Shown here piece after piece: positions 49,401 through 56,009 of a stretch of 64,000 bases of DNA (its first letter is position 1; every line of letters begins with the position of its first letter). Source of the DNA: Eledone cirrhosa. Taxonomy: Eukaryota; Mollusca; Cephalopoda; Octopoda; Eledonidae. The translations under genes were made by a program, and so were the position numbers. Below the pieces are notes generated by a model. The model ran no database searches, had not been told where the DNA came from, and was given only the letters and a program-made list of their open reading frames with translations. The DNA lies in assembly GCA_964016885.1 (NCBI GenBank), contig OZ024740.1, positions 303,414,248 to 303,478,247 of the forward strand, written 5' to 3'.

Positions 49401-50045
49401 TCATCAGGCTGGTGCTTATCCTGGTTTTGTTGTGAAACGACAGAGTACAAGACTCTTCTTCCCTCCCCTGGACAGGATGCCAGTCCATTGCAGGGGCAAA
49501 CTCCCAGCTATTGCTGGCACTTATTTTCAGCTGAGTATACTGGAGCAACGTGAAATGAAGTGTTTTGCTCAAGAACACAACACACAACCCAGTCCAGGAA
49601 TCGAACCCACGATATTATTATCATAAATCCAACAGAGGGGAAAAAAACCAGCTGGCAGGAGACACAGGGGCAGACCCCGGGTAAGATGGTTGGATTACAT
49701 CCATGAGCTCAGCTGGTCTCCCTTGGGGATCCAGCCAGATCAGTTGGAAATGGTTGCTTCTGAGAGGACCCACTGGAAGGAGTGTTTGAGGATTCTGCCC
49801 CTACAACTCTCTCGAGAATAAATGGGTGAAGAAGAAGCTGGTATTTGAAAAAAAAGAAAAAAGAAAAACAACACTAATTAAGACAAGATTTTGAAATATT
49901 GCTCTTAAAGATATTTTAACAAACCTCTCATGGATCTTCTGCCTACGAGGACACTGCTCAATGAATGGCTGGCTAATGGAATTCTGAGCATCAACAAATG
50001 CAACAGTTTCTTTAGCGTCAGGGTCTTCCAACCATCGGTAAGGAT
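25071..50045 (-). CDS. PREP: Prolyl endopeptidase (prolyl oligopeptidase), 19 exons, lacking only the N-terminal exon(s)
   Basis: Exons, in transcript order from 49925-50045 down to 25071-25139, join in frame with GT-AG introns into 684 residues. Human PREP has 710, so about 26 N-terminal residues are missing. Seen in order: [10 protein letters not shown]; the seven-bladed propeller region with [41 protein letters not shown] and [44 protein letters not shown]; the nucleophile elbow GQSNGG; the Asp segment [16 protein letters not shown]; and the His segment [11 protein letters not shown]. By counting, Ser, Asp and His fall at positions equivalent to human 554, 641 and 680. The family consists of cytosolic serine peptidases that cleave short proline-containing peptides after Pro; the propeller screens out larger substrates. 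No frameshift or stop was seen. Confidence 0.97.
25278..25613. mobile_element. Inverted pair of GAT-tail repeats in the last PREP intron
   Basis: '(ATC)n actgtttaacgttc' at the left and 'gatgttaaacagtgatgatg' at the right. The two arms meet near 25490 at 'ccacactgtaaatg' and its complement. Fold-back potential over about 150 bp per arm. Confidence 0.8.
25917..26174 (-). pseudogene. LINE-3 RT C-terminal fragment
   Basis: The open minus frame has [18 protein letters not shown], then [20 protein letters not shown], a C-terminal LINE RT segment. Relatives occur at 33245-33440, 39500-39860, 49640-49832 and 60575-60985. Confidence 0.75.
26278..26346 (-). CDS. PREP: PREP exon 18 in window, catalytic histidine
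   Basis: Acceptor 'gtattttgcag' and donor GTAAGT. It encodes [20 protein letters not shown]; the His of AGHG is the triad His. Confidence 0.96.
26461..26774 (+). mobile_element. MITE-C copy
   Basis: TACTCTCGGGTCCAAAATAA at the left, with the family interior and a 'gattattccagacccgtga' right end. It lies in a PREP intron. Confidence 0.8.
26970..27450 (-). pseudogene. Mariner transposase 3' remnant
   Basis: Minus strand near 27130-26990 reads [20 protein letters not shown], the mariner C terminus, with a stop shortly after. 'agctgaaaagttcagaggct' at 26971 resembles a terminal repeat. The upstream part is too decayed to read. A related end lies at 33105-33190. Confidence 0.65.
27451..27834. 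other. PREP intron, no feature recognised
   Basis: Short purine-rich stretch; no exon or repeat identified. Confidence 0.35.
27835..27991 (-). CDS. PREP: PREP exon 17 in window, catalytic aspartate
   Basis: Acceptor 'ttgattag' and donor GTAAGA. It encodes [18 protein letters not shown], then [19 protein letters not shown]. The Asp of DHDDR completes the triad; one residue is missing relative to human just before IQYPS. Confidence 0.96.
28010..28235 (-). mobile_element. MITE-B-like relic
   Basis: 'tttctaatgaaatacgcag' to 'ataaaaccaaaagtgaat' and a terminal GGTTAA. It is diverged, in a PREP intron. A comparable relic lies at 23770-23965. Confidence 0.55.
28435..28756 (+). mobile_element. MITE-C copy with long G-run
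   Basis: TACTCTCGGGTCCCAAATAA at the left and 'attcaagacctgagagta' at the right. A G-homopolymer near 28469-28493 lies inside it. Confidence 0.82.
28997..29196 (-). mobile_element. SINE-B
   Basis: 'agtccgtcttaagcagacg' to 'cactaggccacgtgcctcc', with 'tggagcaacgtgaaatgaag' in the middle. It lies in a PREP intron. Confidence 0.8.
29232..29333 (-). CDS. PREP: PREP exon 16 in window
   Basis: Acceptor 'ttttcag' and donor GTAAGA. It encodes [20 protein letters not shown], then [14 protein letters not shown], with the HAWTTD(F/Y)G substrate-pocket stretch. Confidence 0.96.
29465..29832 (-). mobile_element. MITE-B copy with nested GAT-tail repeat
   Basis: TTAA termini at 29465 and 29829. The insert at about 29563-29730 is a GAT-tail repeat ('gaagggcatccagccatag' to 'gatgacaatgatgatg'). 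It lies in a PREP intron. Confidence 0.82.
30222..30350 (-). mobile_element. LINE tail fragment
   Basis: 'atcatcatcatttctacatt', 'gcttgcatgggttggacagg' and 'cttatcgatttgaggtcag' mark the same family in minus orientation. It lies in the PREP intron next to the catalytic Ser exon. Confidence 0.6.
30420..30515 (-). CDS. PREP: PREP exon 15 in window, catalytic serine
   Basis: Acceptor 'actttgaag' and donor GTAAGT. It encodes [19 protein letters not shown], then [13 protein letters not shown]. The Ser of GQSNGG is the nucleophile by alignment; GGSNGG is usual, so the residue before Ser is Gln rather than Gly. Confidence 0.96.
30600..30985. repeat. Minisatellite of about 60 bp in PREP intron
   Basis: About six diverged units with 'ggtaacaacctgtagt' and 'gtagtgggtgtggt'. 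Related single units lie at 28765-28840. Confidence 0.75.
31041..31157 (-). CDS. PREP: PREP exon 14 in window
   Basis: Acceptor 'tgttgctag' and donor GTAAGT. It encodes [20 protein letters not shown], then [11 protein letters not shown]. The preceding intron hosts an antisense LINE-2 at 31392-32909. Confidence 0.96.
31245..31392. repeat. Tandem repeat of about 40 bp bordering LINE-2 copy 2
   Basis: 'cctaaattaagctacataca' plus 'tatgaaagat' repeated about three times; the last unit runs straight into the LINE-2. Confidence 0.78.
31392..32909 (+). mobile_element. LINE-2 copy 2, 5'-truncated
   Basis: The RT fragment begins at [16 protein letters not shown] sequence after a tandem repeat, is open from 31399 to 32514, and has the same UTR and (GAT)n tail as copy 1. 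It is inserted antisense in a PREP intron. Diagnostic residues ([26 protein letters not shown]) group it with copy 4. Confidence 0.9.
31399..32514 (+). pseudogene. LINE-2 reverse transcriptase fragment, copy 2
   Basis: 371 open codons. [11 protein letters not shown] is kept, but the catalytic pair reads YTDD instead of YADD, and short in-frame deletions occur after IIALQ and after WKHGL. The PHD-like finger is complete. It cannot work without its 5' half. Confidence 0.85.
33245..33440 (-). mobile_element. LINE-3 fragment
   Basis: 'atctctcaattcggagaagt' and 'acattctaactacatgctta' match the LINE-3 copies. It is short and diverged, in a PREP intron. Confidence 0.65.
33511..33659 (-). CDS. PREP: PREP exon 13 in window
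   Basis: Acceptor 'ctcattttag' and donor GTAAGT. It encodes [16 protein letters not shown], then [10 protein letters not shown], with the oxyanion-side GYGGF and NIRGGG motifs of the family. Confidence 0.96.
34000..34155 (-). mobile_element. GAT-tail repeat, minus
   Basis: 'atcatcgtcgtcgtttaatg' to 'catcaaccacatttac', in a PREP intron. Confidence 0.72.
34343..34618 (-). mobile_element. MITE-C copy, minus orientation
   Basis: 'tactctcatgtttcaaataa' at the left and 'tatttgggacctgaaagta' at the right, with the interior 'ataaataggatatgttgag'. It lies in a PREP intron. Confidence 0.75.
34699..34812 (-). CDS. PREP: PREP exon 12 in window (propeller to catalytic domain transition)
   Basis: Acceptor 'ttttcaacag' and donor GTAAGA. 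It encodes [19 protein letters not shown], then LVHKK, the highly conserved stretch entering the alpha/beta-hydrolase domain. Confidence 0.96.
34984..35216 (+). mobile_element. MITE-B, near-complete 233-bp copy
   Basis: It runs from 'aaccctttagttaccaaacc' to 'catgaaagggttaa'. The terminal inverted repeat is TTAACCCTTT. No coding capacity. It lies in a PREP intron. Confidence 0.85.
35240..35497 (-). mobile_element. SINE-B, long form
   Basis: 'ctggacaggacaccagtcca', 'ccagctattgctgctagtac' and a tRNA-like head 'accactaggccacgtgcc'. It lies in a PREP intron. Confidence 0.82.
35626..35706 (-). CDS. PREP: PREP exon 11 in window
   Basis: Acceptor 'attattgtag' and donor GTAGGT. It encodes [20 protein letters not shown]; human has [20 protein letters not shown]. 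Confidence 0.95.
35790..37230 (-). pseudogene. Old LINE reverse transcriptase relic
   Basis: On the minus strand, broken frames include FVDLKKAF near 36770, a GKGITNT-like segment, and a [11 protein letters not shown] end near 35900 ('tttctgggtcttccccttc' on +). Many stops. It lies in a PREP intron. Confidence 0.6.
37228..37495 (-). mobile_element. SINE-B, long form
   Basis: Same order of blocks as 35240-35497, ending 'acactaggccacgtgcctcc'. Confidence 0.82.
37628..37732 (-). CDS. PREP: PREP exon 10 in window
   Basis: Acceptor 'ctttctag' and donor GTGTGT. It encodes [20 protein letters not shown], then [15 protein letters not shown]. Confidence 0.94.
38332..38436 (-). CDS. PREP: PREP exon 9 in window
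   Basis: Acceptor 'gctttaacag' and donor GTAATT. It encodes [20 protein letters not shown], then [12 protein letters not shown]. Confidence 0.95.
38468..38585. repeat. GA-rich simple sequence
   Basis: Imperfect (GA)n over about 115 bp, between two PREP exons. Confidence 0.9.
38608..38703 (-). CDS. PREP: PREP exon 8 in window
   Basis: Acceptor 'ccatttcag' and donor GTAATT. It encodes [20 protein letters not shown], then [12 protein letters not shown], a propeller blade. Confidence 0.95.
38940..39180 (+). mobile_element. LINE-1 3' fragment, decayed
   Basis: It matches the LINE-1 C-terminal coding and UTR sequence ('cagctcccatgactttgg', 'tgttagctgttgggacac', 'cctgactttt') with several deletions. 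It contains a (CA)n(TG)n dyad at about 39105-39138. It lies in a PREP intron. Confidence 0.75.
39500..39860 (+). mobile_element. LINE-3 fragment
   Basis: Plus-strand copy ending in 'gtgtgtgaagaagaag'. It contains 'ctacttctccgaattgagag' and 'gagcaagatggttggataac', shared with the minus copies. It lies in a PREP intron. Confidence 0.72.
39892..39941 (-). CDS. PREP: PREP exon 7 in window (50 bp microexon)
   Basis: Acceptor 'atttatttcag' and donor GTAAAT. It encodes [17 protein letters not shown], matching human WVKLIDNFEGEYD. The intron before it is 248 bp and is mostly a palindrome. Confidence 0.93.
40024..40128. repeat. 105-bp near-perfect palindrome in a short PREP intron
   Basis: Arms 40024-40075 and 40077-40128 are complementary around 40076, with mismatches only near 40050-40055. 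It fills much of the 248-bp intron 39942-40189. Confidence 0.93.
40190..40305 (-). CDS. PREP: PREP exon 6 in window
   Basis: Acceptor 'cttttttatag' and donor GTAAGA. It encodes [19 protein letters not shown], then [20 protein letters not shown]. The preceding intron is 4.8 kb and holds the prion-like exons. Confidence 0.96.
40373..40412. repeat. (TA)n microsatellite
   Basis: An alternating TA run; another lies at 40508-40532. Confidence 0.9.
40533..42454. other. PREP intron downstream of the prion-like exon
   Basis: Mostly unique AT-rich DNA, with a 21-bp direct repeat near 40870-40918 and a short MITE-C left end near 41316. A continuation exon of the prion-like gene could hide here, but I could not recognise one. 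Confidence 0.4.
42455..44927 (-). CDS. Asn/Gln/Ser/Tyr-rich prion-like protein exons nested in a PREP intron (unrecognised gene or alternative exons)
   Basis: Two candidate exons: 44854-44927 (acceptor 'tttttatttcag', donor GTGAGG, begins with ATG, contains SWRACKGCG) and 42455-44044 (acceptor 'tttccattcag', weak donor GTTGTT). They join in frame to about 554 codons without a stop; read through the last donor, the frame stays open to 42313. The product starts with a mixed segment ([19 protein letters not shown]), then a basic cluster [10 protein letters not shown] that may be a nuclear signal. About 400 low-complexity residues follow, rich in N, Q, S, Y, T and P, including 14-residue repeats of the [14 protein letters not shown] type and a [16 protein letters not shown] tract. 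I recognise no family. It lies between PREP exons but is not needed for PREP. Long openness in AT-rich DNA argues for coding; low complexity and missing flanking exons limit confidence. Confidence 0.55.
44425..44692 (-). mobile_element. SINE-B, long form
   Basis: 'aagtctgtctcaagccagga' to 'accactaggccatgcacc'. It lies between the two prion-like exons, in their intron. Confidence 0.82.
45099..45238 (-). CDS. PREP: PREP exon 5 in window
   Basis: Acceptor 'ttttccgtag' and donor GTAAGT. It encodes [19 protein letters not shown], then [19 protein letters not shown] and NEPKWK. It ends in phase 2 and matches the human order directly before the GAELSDDGRYVLL exon. Confidence 0.95.
45432..45950 (+). 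mobile_element. MITE-B copy with nested LINE fragment
   Basis: TTAACCCTTTAG at 45432 and GGGTTAA at 45950. The interior is interrupted at 45641-45916 by an unrelated LINE end flanked by 8-bp duplications. Confidence 0.88.
45641..45916 (+). mobile_element. LINE 3' fragment inside MITE-B, 8-bp target duplication
   Basis: TATTTCAT at 45633-45640 is repeated at 45917-45924. The insert encodes, with gaps, [20 protein letters not shown], then [11 protein letters not shown], the C-terminal RT region of a LINE not otherwise seen here, ending in an A/G-rich tail. Confidence 0.82.
45995..46096 (-). CDS. PREP: PREP exon 4 in window
   Basis: Acceptor 'actttttTCAG' and donor GTAAGT. It encodes [20 protein letters not shown] and ends in phase 0, which matters for the alternative-exon hypothesis at 42455-44927. 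Confidence 0.95.
46145..46266 (+). mobile_element. MITE-C left part
   Basis: 'tactcttcagtcccaaataa' through 'gtttagtttacatattg', then broken by a GAT-tail repeat. A right-end remnant in minus orientation also lies at 63790-63865. Confidence 0.6.
46280..46490 (+). mobile_element. GAT-tail repeat
   Basis: 'gtggtcgtgtaggtgtcatg' to 'gacgttaaacaatgatgatg', interrupting a MITE-C in a PREP intron. Confidence 0.75.
46580..46880. repeat. Minisatellite, 42/84-bp
   Basis: Alternating 'atggaatgtgtaagactg' and 'gatgggatgtgtaacactg' units with 'gttaacatatatat' spacers, directly beside PREP exon 46901-47069. Confidence 0.82.
46901..47069 (-). CDS. PREP: PREP exon 3 in window
   Basis: Acceptor 'gatttctag' and donor GTTGGT. 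It encodes [19 protein letters not shown], then [14 protein letters not shown], a propeller blade segment. Confidence 0.96.
47190..47280. repeat. 33-bp tandem repeat, about three units
   Basis: 'atagtcaatactctattatc' recurs at 33-bp steps. Confidence 0.8.
47548..47675 (-). mobile_element. SINE-B, partial
   Basis: 'aagtctgtctcaaaccagag' to 'gccagtctatcatagggtt'; the head is missing. Confidence 0.72.
47820..48145 (+). mobile_element. LINE fragment with (GAT)n tail
   Basis: 'gactgttggtatggacatg' (WYGHV-type), 'agaccaagaaagaccagg' (RPRKT-type) and a GATGATGATGAT end. It lies in a PREP intron. Confidence 0.68.
48203..48415 (-). mobile_element. MITE-B, diverged copy
   Basis: TTAACCCTTTCATTAC near 48203, a partial internal duplication of this end, then family sequence through 'aaaaccctttaaattttc'. 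Confidence 0.65.
48482..48577 (-). CDS. PREP: PREP exon 2 in window
   Basis: Acceptor 'cctttcag' and donor GTCAGT. It encodes [13 protein letters not shown], then [13 protein letters not shown], where human PREP has KRYFYFYNTGLQNQ. Confidence 0.95.
49168..49351 (-). mobile_element. SINE-A with 13-14-bp target duplication
   Basis: It is flanked by 'agctatcaaataa' at 49158-49170 and again at 49352-49364. It lies in a PREP intron and carries the tail and B box of the family. Confidence 0.88.
49378..49632 (-). mobile_element. SINE-B, long form
   Basis: 'aagtccgtctcaagccaggg' to 'ggaatcgaacccacgatat'. It follows a SINE-A and is overrun by a LINE-3 fragment. Confidence 0.8.
49640..49832 (+). mobile_element. 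LINE-3 fragment
   Basis: 'ggtaagatggttggattaca' through 'gtgaagaagaag'; the 3' end of the LINE-3 family. Confidence 0.7.
49925..50045 (-). CDS. PREP: PREP exon 1 in window ([10 protein letters not shown] exon)
   Basis: Acceptor 'taggttgcag' and donor GTTTGT. It encodes [17 protein letters not shown], then [14 protein letters not shown], matching the human PREP N-terminal catalytic lobe. It begins in phase 1, so an upstream exon must supply a G. Confidence 0.95.
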
Positions 50046-50127
50046 CTGCAACCTAGACAATTGTAGTTGGATTAATAATAATTGTTTTCAAGCAGGGAAA
50101 GCAGACGTAAAATGATGATGATGTAGA

Positions 50128-51880
50128 TCACAGGTTCTCAACCCATTTAGGCCAAACGCCCCCTTTTGATCCTTGAAATGACGAAACGCCCCCCCCTCCC
50201 CTTACCCTATTTTTAAATTTTTCAATATACTACTGATTTTGATATCAGTAGATTACTAATAAATTGATTAACAATATTCCAAAGATACCATTGCAGGCAG
50301 CTGAGAGTATAAATACATTCCTTGAAAGGAAATATATAAATTTAAAAAAAAGGAACATAAATGTTCTTTTTTATGAATAAGGACCAGTTGAATTTGTTGT
50401 ATTCCCACCAGGTGATACCAGCTATTTTGAACATTTATACAAGAGCAACTCTGTCTATCCCAAGTGTGCTCTTATCTGGAAGAAAGTGGCAATTACATCA
50501 TTTCAAAGCTTTCCAATTTTCCCTTTAATGAAATGGACAGAATAAATATTGATATCTAACTTGATGTCCCCTCTGCTTTGTGAGATTAGAAACCACGGAA
50601 GAGGGTTTTCATGACCACGCAGGAGGATATATTTATTAATAAATGGTAAAATATATACAACAAATGAGTAATTGAATTGTAGTAGATGGTTTCCAGTCCA
50701 GTCAGACTGCAACTACAAATAAAAAAATTGTTAGTTTGCTTTGTAACAATAGCATATCCAAGTTTTCGGATAAATCAACTTACTTTAACTCATTTCAATG
50801 GAACCCTTGAGCTTCATGGAGTCTAGCTAACTCTTTGACGTGAGGCTCAATTTTCCAAAGATGTAGCCGGAGATCTCCACATGTAATTACATTGTAGCGG
50901 TTGCGAGCCTTACTGTGCAGTCTGGAAACGGCACCAAACCTCCTCTCGACTAAGTATGAGCTTGGAAAAGGCAGAGCAAATCTCTTAGCCTCTGCATGTA
51001 GGTGTGGAAATCGACGCTGAATTTCCTCTTGCATCCAAAAAAGGGGTTCACCTATTTTGGGAAATCTAATTTTGATCATGTTATCTGCTTGAAGTTCAAT
51101 GAATTCTTCCTGAAATATAACGTCCAAATCATCGACGTTAGCTGTGAAGGGATCTGCTACCCACATTGGGATTTCCATCGGCAAAAGGTCGACAAACCGT
51201 TCTCTCATGCTGTCGTGTAGTGCATGGAGGTGAGTGGTATAAATTCGGAGTTGGTCATCGCTTACAATGTTTTGAACATTGGCGACACTAGGAAAATTAG
51301 AGAATTCCCGTCAACAAAGATTCCTTTCGATGACATTCAATTTGGCCAGGAATGTTTTCATAGCATTCCTTGCTTTAAGCAAGGCGATCTTCTTCCCCTG
51401 CAAAGCCAAAATGACGCTATTGCATTTGTCGAAGATGTTGGTGAGGTAGGCGCAGTCTTGCCTCACATCAAGGGTTTTCTTGTACAGTTCTGTGTTGTGT
51501 CCTCACAGAAACTCAATGATAGAGTCGAAGAGTTCAAAGAAGTGAGTAAAGCACTTGCCCTTTAAAAGCCATCTCACTTCAGTATGAAGGAGCAACTTGA
51601 CGAATTCTTCGTCATTATCTTGGCACAGTTGCCGGAAAATTCGTTCATTGAGGGAATGCCGTTTGATAAAATTGATGACATCAATGGCCACCTGCAAGGA
51701 CTTGCTCAGCGGCTTGCTGAGTTTCTTCGCAGCCAAGTGTTGTCAATGAATAAAAAATGAACAACAAATACAGATAGATTTTCTCTCTTCAGAAGAGTGA
51801 CGAATCCCTTATGTTGGCCGACCATTGCTCTTGCGTCGTCCGTAGCACATGATACAATATGTGTTGCATGTGGTCCTAGA
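50128..51880 (-). pseudogene. hAT transposase remnant (ZBED/FAM200-like)
   Basis: The 3' terminus 'caggttctcaaccca' near 50130 is hAT-like. Minus frames 51736-51503 (LHTEVRWLLKGKCFTHFFEL) and 51208-50795 (SSYLVERRFGAVSRLHSKAR, then LRLHLWKIEPHVKELA) match the C-terminal half of hAT transposases and domesticated relatives. At least one frameshift lies between them (51500-51224). The 5' part was not found. It lies 80 bp upstream of the first PREP exon in the window. Confidence 0.75.
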
Positions 51881-51990
51881 TGTATATATTACCTGCCTGT
51901 GTGTTGTATGTAGTCCTAGATGTATGTATTACCTGCTTATGTATTGCATGTGGTCCTAGATGTGTGTGCTACCCGCTTCTGTTTTTTCTT
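51861..51990. repeat. Tandem repeat of about 49 bp
   Basis: Three units containing 'gcatgtggtcctagatgt', with 'attacctgc' in two and 'ctacccgc' in the third. Confidence 0.75.
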
Positions 51991-52015
51991 TTCTTTTTTT
52001 TTTATTTGTAATATT

Positions 52016-54180
52016 CATCATCATCATCGTTTAACGTCCATATTCCACGCTTGCATGGGTTTGGACGGGGGTTTTCCCACTTGAGGCAAGAGTGGCTGTC
52101 TTGCTCGCATAGGACTGTCTGGCGGGCTTTCTACGGCTGGATGCCCTTCCTAACACCAACCACATTTACAGTGTGGGTCTGGGAGGTTTTTACCGTGTTG
52201 CCTACACGGCCACATTACAGCGTGGACTGTGTGTTTTTTTGTCGTGACACCTACACGACCTCATTTGTTTTGGGCTGGATGTTGTGACACCAACACAACT
52301 TTACATTGAAGGGGTGGTGTGGATGGGGTGGGGGTAGTGGGACGGGGGTGTATTTTGTTAGAGGTGCCTACTGACTGTAGTAGGTTTCACTTTGTACTTA
52401 GGTAAGGCGGGTCTTCTCTATTACTGTGTAGCGCCAAAGCTCTCGGTCCAGTGACATTGTCTTGGAGGGGTGTAAGTGTGTGAGGTCAGAATTTATCAAG
52501 TCGTCCCAGGTTTTTCTGGGTCTGCCTACTCCGTGGCTACCGTCTATCTTTATTGCCCTGCACTTTTTTATACAGCTGTCGTCTTTCATGCGCATCACGT
52601 GACCATGCCAACGTAGTCTTCTCTCGAGTAAACAACATCTGATCCCTCTTATTTCTAATTTCTCCCTTAGTACGTTTATGCTTTGCCGTTCACGTATGTT
52701 ACTATTACACATCCAGCGGAGCATGCAAGCTTCGTTTCTCTCCAGTCTGCGTATATCCTCAACACAATGCCCAGGTCTCACTGCCATGTAACATTGCTGT
52801 TCATATGCAGGCATCATACAGCCTGCCCTTCATTTTTAGAGAGAACCCTTTAGCGGCCAATAGTGGTATAAGTTCTCTGAATTTTTTCCATCCCGTTCTG
52901 ACCCTAGCTACTGTACTTTCAGAGCACCCTCCCCCACTGCCAATTTTATCACGCAGGTAACGGAAGCTGTCCACTATTTCTATAGAACCATCTGTGCAAT
53001 GGAACGAGTTAGTATTCTGTGGGCACTTGCTGCTACTTATTGCACCAGAGCACCGGCCACATATAAAATCTATATTCTTAGATAGTTTACCTGTGATCCC
53101 ACTACATCTTTTATGTACCCATACTTTGCATTTGGGACATAAAATGGAGTTTCTACCTACTCCTTTCCTACACACTGAGCATGGCCATTTCCCAGATGGG
53201 ACCGGTGCCCTATTTTCCTTCCTACAAACTAGAACTTTAGTCTTAGACAAGTTAACTTTAAGGCCTTTTGATTCTAGGCCATGCTTCCATGTTTGGAATT
53301 TCTTCTCTAGTTCAGCCATTGATTCAGCTATGAGCATTAGATCATCTGCATATAGGAGTTCCCATGGGCAGCCGGTCTTGAACTCCTCTGTTATAGCCTG
53401 AAAGGCAATAATAAATAGTAGGGGGCTAAGGACGGAGCCCTGATGAACACCAACTTTTCCGCTAAACTCTTCACTATATTCATTGTTAATTCTAACCTTG
53501 CTGGCTGTTTCTTTATACATGGCTTGTATAGCTCTCACAAGCCATTCATCAACACCTAGTTTTCTAAGGGCCCACCAGATAATCGAGCGGGGTACTCTGT
53601 CAAAGGCTTTCTCCAAGTCAACAAAAGCTAAGTATAGGGGTTTACATTTAGCTAGGTACTTCTCCTGTAGTTGTCGTACAATGAAAAGAGCATCTGTTGT
53701 ACTTTTACCTGACACAAACCCGAACTGCATTTCATCTAGCTCAATTCGCTCTCTGATTAGTTGCGCTATTACTTTTTCTGTGACCTTCATGACCTGGTCA
53801 ATTAATTTAATGGCTCTATAGTTTCCCCTATCTAGGGCACCACATTTACCCTTGTAGCAGTTAATGATGATGATGCTGCGCCAGTCCTTCGGAACGACCC
53901 CACTCTGTATGACTTGGTTTACTATCCGGGTGACCATAGTGTGTCCCACCGTTCCAGATGCTTTCAGCATTTTGGCAACTATTTCCGAAGGCCCGGCCGC
54001 CTTGCCCGTCTTCATGTCTTTGATCGCCTTACTTATTATACTACCTTCAACTTGCACTGCTGGTCCCTCTATTGGGTCGATGTGGGGGAGACTGTCTTTC
54101 TCCCAATTATTCTCCTCATTTAGTAGCCTTTCGTAGTGACACTTCCAAGCTACCTTCTTATCAGCGTCAGTGATGGCAAG
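52016..54180 (-). mobile_element. LINE-2 copy 3, longest copy
   Basis: Minus strand. It begins near 54180 with KKVAWKCHYERLLNEE, runs through the RT and PHD-like finger, and ends with the UTR and (GAT)n tail at 52016. It includes the RT fingers (GKAAGPSEI, YRAIKLIDQVMK) absent from the other copies. It lies upstream of the first PREP exon seen. Confidence 0.9.
52398..54180 (-). pseudogene. LINE-2 reverse transcriptase, copy 3, broken near its 3' end
   Basis: One frame runs from about 54180 to 52801 and ends in a TGA where the other copies have CGA (after YDACI), a likely CpG decay. A second frame (52817-52398) carries the remaining C terminus after a further 2-bp loss near 52760. Motifs: [31 protein letters not shown] and the C4HC3 finger. 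Confidence 0.87.
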
Positions 54181-54184
54181 TACA

Positions 54185-54580
54185 CCAATTTATACAATAG
54201 GGAATAAAATAGATCTACATAGTGTTAACTCGTTACGGTTGAGTCAATAATTTCAGACATGAAATACATTGTTATCGGCGAAGGAAAGATAAGATTCTAA
54301 CTGGCTGCGCTCAAAGTGTCCTTGACCCAGTTGACTGTGTTTTTTCCATTTTTAGAATCTCAATTACCGGTTAATGTCTCAATTACCGGACACGCCTGCA
54401 CACAGCTGTGGTCAGACTATAGTTATGCTGTCTGCAAGCTCATTCAAATGCATTCACACTGGCTGTCTCAAAGACATACAAATATGGCTTATAAAACTTA
54501 CCAAAATAAAAAGCCTTCCAGCACCCCCCTTATCCCCCTCTCCAGCTCCAAACGCCCTCCTGGAGTTCCGAACCGTTCAT
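54185..54580. other. Unassigned segment between LINE-2 copy 3 and SINE-A
   Basis: Less AT-rich than its surroundings, with a direct repeat of 'tctcaattaccgg' at about 54357 and 54378. Short frames exist, but no recognisable product. It may be part of an unrecognised transposon. Confidence 0.3.
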
Positions 54581-54590
54581 GAAAAGGTTA

Positions 54591-54784
54591 ATAATTGTTT
54601 CTACTTTTGGCACAAGGCCAGCAATTATTCCAGTGTATTACTGGTACTTTATTTTATCGACCCCGTAAGGATGAAAGGCAAAGTTAACCTCGGCGGGATT
54701 TGAACTCAGACCATAAAGGGCCGTAACTCTTTGCTGCAAAGCATGGCGTCCGACTCTCTACTGATACTGCCAATCCACCGCTCT
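54591..54784 (-). mobile_element. SINE-A with 15-bp target duplication
   Basis: GAAAAGGTTAATAAT occurs at 54581-54595 and again at 54785-54799, a clean L1-type target duplication. Confidence 0.88.
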
Positions 54785-55044
54785 GAAAAGGTTAATAATG
54801 GTTTCTAACAGCTACAGGGTCACAAATTTTCTATGGGTGGTATAATTAATTGAATTCACTCCAGTATTTCTCTGGTACTTATTTTATCAAACCCCAACAA
54901 AAGCTGAAAAGGTAAAGCGATTTAAACAGAAAACACAGTGACATAACTTATTACTACAGAGGATGTATGAGATATTTGTATAAACAAGAGATATCTATAT
55001 AAATACATTATCATTATCATCATAGTCTCTTAACCCTTTTCAGG

Positions 55045-55510
55045 GTCATTGAGACATTGCAGTGTTTAACGCTGCACCAAATGCTTCCATTTCTGGTGGT
55101 CATAGGCTTCATTAGGTACTGGAGTAAGGCTTGGGTTGTGGCAAAGTTCTTTACTGTCCAATCGACTATGTTGTCTATTCACTGCTTTCCCTGTCTGCCC
55201 TGCCTTCTCTTTCCTCACACTGTTCCTTGGAGAATTGTCTTGGAGAGTCCGTTCGATCTTATTACATGCCCAAACCACCTCAGCTTCCTCCTTTTCACCG
55301 TAGTCAGCAAAACTTTAACGTGATTCACATGCTGGGTGATTCTTATGTGGACCTCTTTTTTGTGATATGTTCCATGTAGGAAATTCCTAGGATTCTTCTA
55401 TAGCATCTCATCTCCACTGTTTGGATCTTTCTTTGCAGTTATGTTGCCAAAGTCCATGACTCGCATGCGTATAGAAAGATGGATAAGACCAACGCACATA
55501 GGAGTTACAT
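55045..55510 (-). pseudogene. LINE 3' RT relic
   Basis: The minus strand carries a WACNKIERTLQDNSPRNSVR segment and an EELCHNPSLTPVPNEA-like end, typical of the C-terminal part of invertebrate LINE RTs, with stops. Confidence 0.55.
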
Positions 55511-55640
55511 AAATGATGATGAAATATCAAATATATAAATGAAGAGGGAAACAGTACAGATAAGAATTATAAAAGTAGATTAAAAATATTTTATATATTA
55601 TTGTCTAGCCATATTGATATGCTAAATGCTTGTTCGTTCA

Positions 55641-56009
55641 TTAACCCTTTTGATACCAACTTGCCTACAACCAGCTCCGATTCTATGAAACAAAACCATC
55701 CAAATTTGTTATAAAGAACCTTTTAAGCTGTGTTACAAATACCATCTTAATATTTAAATAATAATTTTAATAAATCCATTCAAATTGTTCATTAGTTAAT
55801 TTAAATAGAGAGATCAAGAAAGACCTGGGCAGAGGTTGTGAGAGCTGACCTTAAATCACTGTGACTCACAGAGGAAATGACAAAGGATCGTGATGAGTGG
55901 AGAGATGCCATGCTGAGAAGGACCCGGCCAAAGCATAGAAGAATGAATGAAAAAACAATGATGAAGATGATGATGTATATCATTAGAAAAATGGTAATGA
56001 AAGGGTTAA
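55641..56009 (+). mobile_element. MITE-B copy with nested LINE fragment
   Basis: TTAACCCTTTTGATACC at 55641 and AAAGGGTTAA ending at 56009. The insert at about 55808-55976 encodes RPRKTWAEVVRADLKSL-like sequence and ends with a (GAT)n tail. Confidence 0.8.

Noticed and set aside
54316..54703. 88- and 109-codon overlapping frames
   Set aside because: Short, overlapping, partly inside SINE-A, and without recognisable domains.
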